Below, one piece after another: positions 60,112 through 64,000 of a stretch of DNA of 64,000 nucleotides; within the stretch, counting starts at the first letter, position 1; each line of letters opens with the position of its first letter. Under the pieces are notes generated by a model. The model had not been told where the DNA came from. It saw nothing but the letters and a program-made list of their open reading frames with translations, and did no database searches. Source of the DNA: CBDCYH01 sp965224105 (GTDB taxonomy: Bacteria; Bacteroidota; Rhodothermia; Rhodothermales; JABDKH01); assembly GCA_965224105.1 (NCBI GenBank), contig CBDCYH010000002.1, positions 1,736,001 to 1,800,000 on the forward strand, read 5' to 3'. The position numbers and the translations under genes are program-made.

Positions 60112-61239
60112 GTGGAGCTCTCCGACTTTATATTCGACTACACCCTAAGAAACGTAGCGCTGGGCGCGGCGGTGCTTGGGATTGTGAGCGGGGTGCTGGG
60201 TTCGTTTGCCGTCCTGCGCAAGCATAGCCTTATAGGGGATGCGATCTCGCACGCCGCGCTGCCAGGGATCATCCTGGCATTTTTGCTAACCGGCTCGAAG
60301 TCGCCTCTGGTTCTTCTGCTGGGCGCAACCGCCGCCGGACTCGCTGCGATGTTCTCTGTAAACCTCGTAACGGATCGAAGCCGCGTAAAATTTGACACCG
60401 CGCTGGGACTCGTGCTCTCCGTTTTTTTCGGGCTGGGCCTGGTGCTTCTCACGATGGTGCAGAGCCGCCCCGATGCCAATCAGGCAGGACTGACCAAGTT
60501 CCTTTTCGGGCAGGCCGCGGCGTTAGTCCAGCAAGACGTTTTGCTAATGACCGTGGTTGGCGCGGTCGTTATCCTCGCAATGGTCATCAACTGGAAGCAG
60601 TTTAAACTCCTGGCCTTCGACCGGGAGTTTGGCTCGTCCCTCGGAATCAACATGACATCGTTTAACGTCTTGTTGACCGTCCTCCTGGTTGTCGCCATCG
60701 TAATCGGTTTGCAGACGGTGGGCGTGGTGCTGATGAGCGCAATGATCATCGCACCTGGCGCAGCTGCGCGTCAATGGACGGACAGGCTCGGCAAGATGGT
60801 CTGGCTCGCCGCTTTTTTCGGTGCTCTCTCCGGAGTCGTCGGTGCGAGCCTGAGTAGCGTAAGTGGAAATCTGCCCACCGGCCCGTTGGTAATTCTAAGC
60901 GCCGGTGTTATCGTCACCGTTTCCTTGCTGCTCGCCCCTGAGCGAGGGGTGATACCACGGTACCTCCGCGAGTGGCGCAACGGTCGGCGCCTGCGCGCTG
61001 AGGCCGTCCTGCTAGACCTGTACGCCCTGGCCAACCAGCACGCATCCGATACCCATCCACATAGCGAAATTGTACTCGACGTGATGAGCCATTTTAATCA
61101 GGGCGCCCGTAACTCACTGCAGCATCTGCGAGAGCAGAAACTCGTCGCGGAGGTGCAACCTAAAGTTTGGTCGCTTACCGAGAAAGGTGTCAACACAGCC
61201 CGCGACCTGTTGGCGCAACACGAATCAGATATTTCGTGA
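60112..61239 (+). CDS. Metal ABC importer permease 1 with fused winged-helix-like domain
   Basis: 375 residues, GTG start at 60112. Eight to nine membrane helices of the ABC-3 family (GDAISHAALPGIILAFLL, VGVVLMSAMIIAPGAAARQW) occupy residues 1-290. A soluble C-terminal extension of about 85 residues (AEAVLLDLYALANQHASD, then NSLQHLREQKLVAEVQ, then WSLTEKGVNTARDLL) has the helix-helix-wing order of DtxR/MarR-like domains, and LTEKG is typical of the wing. Ordinary permeases end near 280-290. It may sense metal or regulate the transporter from the cytoplasm. The next start overlaps the stop (TGATG). Confidence 0.9.
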   Translation: MELSDFIFDYTLRNVALGAAVLGIVSGVLGSFAVLRKHSLIGDAISHAALPGIILAFLLTGSKSPLVLLLGATAAGLAAMFSVNLVTDRSRVKFDTALGLVLSVFFGLGLVLLTMVQSRPDANQAGLTKFLFGQAAALVQQDVLLMTVVGAVVILAMVINWKQFKLLAFDREFGSSLGINMTSFNVLLTVLLVVAIVIGLQTVGVVLMSAMIIAPGAAARQWTDRLGKMVWLAAFFGALSGVVGASLSSVSGNLPTGPLVILSAGVIVTVSLLLAPERGVIPRYLREWRNGRRLRAEAVLLDLYALANQHASDTHPHSEIVLDVMSHFNQGARNSLQHLREQKLVAEVQPKVWSLTEKGVNTARDLLAQHESDIS

Positions 61240-62354
61240 TGGGACTATCGGCGAACGTAGAAATCCTCCTGATCGCGGTCGTCGCCGCAGCCGCGTGCGC
61301 CCTCCCCGGCGTGTTCCTGATACTCCGGAAAATGGCAATGATGAGTGACGCGATCAGCCACGCAATCCTGCCCGGAATCGTCGTAGCATTCTTCGTTACG
61401 TCCAACCTCAATTCACCACTGCTCATTGTCGGCGCCGCCCTCACCGGCGTGCTCACCGTCTTCCTCGTGGAAACCCTCATGAGCACGAGACTGCTTCGCG
61501 AGGATGCGGCGATGGGACTTACGTTTCCTGTTCTGTTCTCGATTGGAGTGGTTCTGATTGCCCGATACGCCGGGGACATCCACCTCGACACCGACGCCGT
61601 CCTGCTCGGCGAGCTGGCCTTTGCGCCATTCGACCGCTTCACCATCGGCGGACGGGACATCGCTCCCGCTGCGCTTGTAACCATGACCGTCGTCCTCTTG
61701 TTGAACATGGCATTCATCCTGCTTTTCTACAAGGAGCTCAAGCTTAGCACCTTCGATGCGGGCCTTGCCGCAGCGCTAGGGTTCTCACCAGTCGCCGTAC
61801 ATTACGTGTTGATGGGCCTGGTATCCACAACGGCGGTCGCCGCGTTCGATGCGATGGGATCTATTCTGGTTGTCGCGCTGATGATCGGCCCCCCGGCCTG
61901 TGCCTACCTTCTCACAAACAACCTCTCGCGCCTAACAATTTTGAGTGTGATAATCGGAGCTGCCTGCGCCGCTGGCGGCTTCGCCATGGCCGCCGCATTC
62001 GATTACTCCATTGCCGGTTCGATCGCAGTTGTTATCGGACTAACGTTCGCCGCTGTGTTTCTTTTCTCACCCCTCGACGGACTCATTGTGCAAAACATCC
62101 GCAAAGAAAAACGGCGGATCGGGTTTGGGGAAAAATTGCTCGCCATTCATCTTATCCAGCATGAAGGGCTACCGGAGGAGGAGCGAGAAAACCGCGAGAT
62201 ACACTTGCAGGAGCACCTCAACTGGGACGAGTCTTTTGCCGAAGACGTAGTGGCGTTGGCATTGCGCAATGGCAACGTTCTGCGGGAGGGTCCCATGCTG
62301 GTCCTCACCGACTCCGGTCGCGAGCTGGCCACGTCTAGCGTTGTTGATCCCTGA
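61239..62354 (+). CDS. Metal ABC importer permease 2 with fused winged-helix-like domain
   Basis: 371 residues. ABC-3 permease helices with MSDAISHAILPGIVVAFF and VVALMIGPPACAYLLT in the first 285 residues. A cytoplasmic extension follows (FGEKLLAIHLIQHEG, then HLNWDESFAEDVVALALR, then VLTDSGRELA) that also resembles a winged helix with a T-D-x-G-R-E-L wing end. Both permeases of the operon therefore carry such tails. A heterodimeric membrane pair is likely. Last gene of the operon; an opposing terminator follows at 62392. Confidence 0.9.
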   Translation: MGLSANVEILLIAVVAAAACALPGVFLILRKMAMMSDAISHAILPGIVVAFFVTSNLNSPLLIVGAALTGVLTVFLVETLMSTRLLREDAAMGLTFPVLFSIGVVLIARYAGDIHLDTDAVLLGELAFAPFDRFTIGGRDIAPAALVTMTVVLLLNMAFILLFYKELKLSTFDAGLAAALGFSPVAVHYVLMGLVSTTAVAAFDAMGSILVVALMIGPPACAYLLTNNLSRLTILSVIIGAACAAGGFAMAAAFDYSIAGSIAVVIGLTFAAVFLFSPLDGLIVQNIRKEKRRIGFGEKLLAIHLIQHEGLPEEERENREIHLQEHLNWDESFAEDVVALALRNGNVLREGPMLVLTDSGRELATSSVVDP

Positions 62355-62391
62355 GTTTGGCTCGACGGTCCGACAGGAAGAATCAGCAGAC

Positions 62392-62420
62392 AAAAAAAGC
62401 CCCGCCAAAATTGACGGGGC
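62392..62420 (-). terminator. Rho-independent terminator (minus strand)
   Basis: On the minus strand GCCCCG and CGGGGC form a 6-bp GC stem (with one extra closing pair possible) followed by TTTTTTT. It ends transcripts coming from zapA and the candidate 6S RNA. It may also act weakly on the convergent importer operon. Confidence 0.85.
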
Positions 62421-62604
62421 CATAGTCATTGCCACAGCGCGAGTACGAAGAACCTCTTCATACCACGGTGGGCGCCGCTCGCTTTCTTCCACCTTCCACG
62501 GTTTGTAGTACACGTCTACAATCTCTTGCGAGTGTGGCCTGATGTCCAAAGGCGAAGGATGGCTCCCAATGTAAAATTGTTAGGTTCTTACATTGTGCGC
62601 TGTG
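62421..62604 (-). ncRNA. Candidate 6S RNA
   Basis: A 184-nt interval between the zapA stop and a strong terminator on the same strand. The ends can pair: CACAGCGC near the 5' end (62597-62604) with GCGCTGTG near the 3' end (62433-62440). Several internal hairpins are visible (CAATGTAA...TTACATTG, TTGTAG...CTACAA, GAAG...CTTC). Position after zapA, length and a long closed hairpin are as in 6S RNA (ssrS). The characteristic central bubble was not verified, and the region could instead be a long structured 3' UTR. Confidence 0.45.
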
Positions 62605-62615
62605 ACAAAGAGCAC

Positions 62616-62903
62616 CTAGACGCTCACTACGGCGTCCAGGGTATCGTGTAATTCCTCGAGATTGGAAGATACGGTATTTTCAATTTCCTGCAGCGCCGCC
62701 TGCGCAGAATAAAGTTCATCCGTAACAGCAAGGGCGGTAATGATCGCCGCGGTAATATCCGATTGGTCCGGATGCGCATCCAGAAACGCGCGGATCCGCG
62801 TATCTAGATAGTCCGCCATCTCCTGCGTCCGGTCGATATCCGCCGCGTTAACCCGCAACGAATATTCTTTGTGCAGAATCCTGACCTTAATGGAGTGATC
62901 CAC
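62616..62903 (-). CDS. zapA: Cell-division protein ZapA
   Basis: 95 residues. ZapA pattern: N-terminal strand SIKVRILHKEYSLRV, helix DRTQEMADYLDTRIRAF, then ITAAIITALAVTDELYSAQ leading to a C-terminal coiled coil. It binds and bundles FtsZ filaments at midcell. It lies 2 nt after the ZapB-like gene and 35 nt after pheT, an order (pheT, coiled-coil gene, zapA, 6S) seen widely. Confidence 0.92.
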   Translation of the reverse strand: MDHSIKVRILHKEYSLRVNAADIDRTQEMADYLDTRIRAFLDAHPDQSDITAAIITALAVTDELYSAQAALQEIENTVSSNLEELHDTLDAVVSV

Positions 62904-62905
62904 AG

Positions 62906-63151
62906 CTACGCCTCCATTTTTTCGAGGTACATATCAATCGACGAAATGAAATGCTGGATTTTCTTGCGAGCAGCATCACGATCGCCGTCAGTAGTCACCA
63001 GGCCGGGCTGCTGGCCGTCGGCCGTCCGCTCCCAAAGAACTTTCAAACTCTCAAGTAGCTGTTCGTTTTCCTGTCGCAATCGCTCAAGTTCGCCAGTTGC
63101 CTTTTCAACTTTTTCCTTGAGTGATACAAATTGTTCGCTGAAGTCGGTCAT
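62906..63151 (-). CDS. ZapB-like coiled-coil protein
   Basis: 81 residues from the ATG at 63151. It is nearly all coiled coil (FVSLKEKVEKATGELERLRQ, then ENEQLLESLKVLWE), ending with a helix ISSIDMYLEKMEA. Genes of this size and type between pheT and zapA are thought to be division-associated, analogous to ZapB. The sequence is too simple for a firm family call. The stop is 2 nt before zapA. Confidence 0.7.
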   Translation of the reverse strand: MTDFSEQFVSLKEKVEKATGELERLRQENEQLLESLKVLWERTADGQQPGLVTTDGDRDAARKKIQHFISSIDMYLEKMEA

Positions 63152-63186
63152 TTGAGCCGGAGGTGATGCGTGACGCTTCAATATAA

Positions 63187-64000
63187 CTACTGCCGCAGTT
63201 CAGCCCCAAACTGCTGTTCAAGCGCTGCAATAATCTTTTTGATTGACTTGTCGACCTCCGCGTCGCGAAGCGTCCGGTTCGCGGCATAGGTGAGGCCGAA
63301 CGCCAGGCTCTTCCTGCCGTCGACCACGCCCTTTCCGGCGTAGACGTCAAAGAGACGCACGTCGGCAAGCAATTTCCCGCCCGCATTTCTAATTGCTGAT
63401 TCAGCTGCGGACGCGGGTGTTGCAGACTCTACAACCACTGCCAAGTCTCGTTCCACCGTCGGGAATCGACTGACCGATGTATACTTCGTAACACCCGATG
63501 GCGCCTTTTCGAGGAGCAGACTCAAATTAAGCTCAGCGAAGAACACCGGAGCTTTCAGGTTTGCAGCTGCGAGTAACTTCGGATTGAGTACGCCGGCCAG
63601 CCCCGCATGTCTGCCGCCAAGAGCAATGCTGATAGCCGGGTTTGCTATCGTGGCAGGCACAGGATGTTGCGAGTATTCAGCTGCTATTCCAAGCTTCTCG
63701 AAAATCCGGTCCGCGATACCCTTCACATCAAAGAGATCAAACGGATTTGCCGATCGGTCCCATGCGGCTTCCGGCCTTTCCCCTGCAAGGCATATGAGCA
63801 GGCTCTCGTGCTCGATGTATCCGGGTATTAGTGAGTTACGGTGCTGCCCCTTCCTGAACACATGTCCTAATTCGAAAAAACGCACGCCCTTCTGACCGTG
63901 GTTGAAATTGAACGCGACCGCAGAAACAGCCCGTGCCAGCAGGCAAGGCCGAAGTGTCGTCATTCCACGATTGATCGCGTTCGCTGTGTCTACCACGTCT
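63187..64000 (-). CDS. pheT: Phenylalanine-tRNA ligase beta subunit, C-terminal part (5' end outside window)
   Basis: 271 codons to the window edge, frame open. Catalytic-like core segment (AFNFNHGQKGVRFFELGHVF, LFDVKGIADRIFEKLG) and the C-terminal FDX-ACB anticodon-binding domain (SRFPTVERDLAVVV, DVYAGKGVVDGRKSLAFG, LRDAEVDKSIKKII) define PheT. The complete protein would have about 800 residues. The beta subunit carries tRNA binding and editing; the alpha subunit is expected upstream, beyond the window. Confidence 0.95.
   Translation of the reverse strand, partial: DVVDTANAINRGMTTLRPCLLARAVSAVAFNFNHGQKGVRFFELGHVFRKGQHRNSLIPGYIEHESLLICLAGERPEAAWDRSANPFDLFDVKGIADRIFEKLGIAAEYSQHPVPATIANPAISIALGGRHAGLAGVLNPKLLAAANLKAPVFFAELNLSLLLEKAPSGVTKYTSVSRFPTVERDLAVVVESATPASAAESAIRNAGGKLLADVRLFDVYAGKGVVDGRKSLAFGLTYAANRTLRDAEVDKSIKKIIAALEQQFGAELRQ

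Noticed and set aside
62169..62549. 126-codon minus-strand frame across the 6S/terminator region
   Set aside because: It crosses a strong terminator and overlaps the end of the importer permease antisense; structured RNA explains the region better.

Overview
The window looks like a chromosome segment of a Rhodothermota/Bacteroidota-type bacterium, probably aquatic. Three secreted proteins end in type IX secretion (T9SS) sorting domains. Lipoproteins and 6-bladed beta-propellers are abundant, and ribosome binding sites are weak. An arsenosugar operon and L-lysine 6-transaminase also occur. No 16S rRNA is present, so the placement is an inference.

Layout. 0-2.8 kb: end of a type II secretion F-like gene and a T9SS-exported vanadium haloperoxidase-like protein. 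2.9-21.3 kb, mostly minus strand: an accessory zone of extracytoplasmic beta-propellers, tiny cysteine-rich secreted peptides, CBM48-like lipoproteins and two RND pumps, with duplications and decayed copies. 21.3-25.5 kb: NTF2-like and SDR genes and two more propellers. 25.6-32.9 kb: a 7.3-kb genomic island in the 3' end of tRNA-Ala(GGC), bounded by a 48-bp perfect direct repeat. It carries a cysteine-peptidase-like protein, an LCAT-like hydrolase, a DUF4145 protein, an IS3 remnant and a broken tyrosine recombinase. 32.9-35.7 kb: mreD and a second peptide-propeller operon (two Cys-rich peptides, propeller, CXXC redoxin). 35.7-48.6 kb: sugar-dehydrogenase-like T9SS protein, DUF3098, a RAYT transposase with REP-like palindromes, NamZ-like DUF1343, ndk, lipA, lat plus cupin, a giant BNR/T9SS protein and gyrA. 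49-53.6 kb: a heterodimeric ABC exporter with rnz between its subunits. 53.6-56.3 kb: arsenosugar operon arsR-arsM-peroxidase-like-arsS. 56.3-62.4 kb: thioredoxin/TPR protein, TolB-like lipoprotein and a manganese-type ABC importer behind a DtxR/MntR-like palindrome. 62.4-64 kb: pheT (partial), a ZapB-like gene, zapA and a candidate 6S RNA with terminator.

The most unusual content is the repeated cassette: a Cys-rich secreted peptide directly upstream of a propeller lipoprotein, followed by a CBM48-like lipoprotein and RND pump, or by a redoxin. At least five peptide genes or remnants of two sequence types and ten propeller genes or remnants lie in 35 kb. Gene order suggests that peptide, propeller and partner act together in the envelope, but no function is demonstrated.
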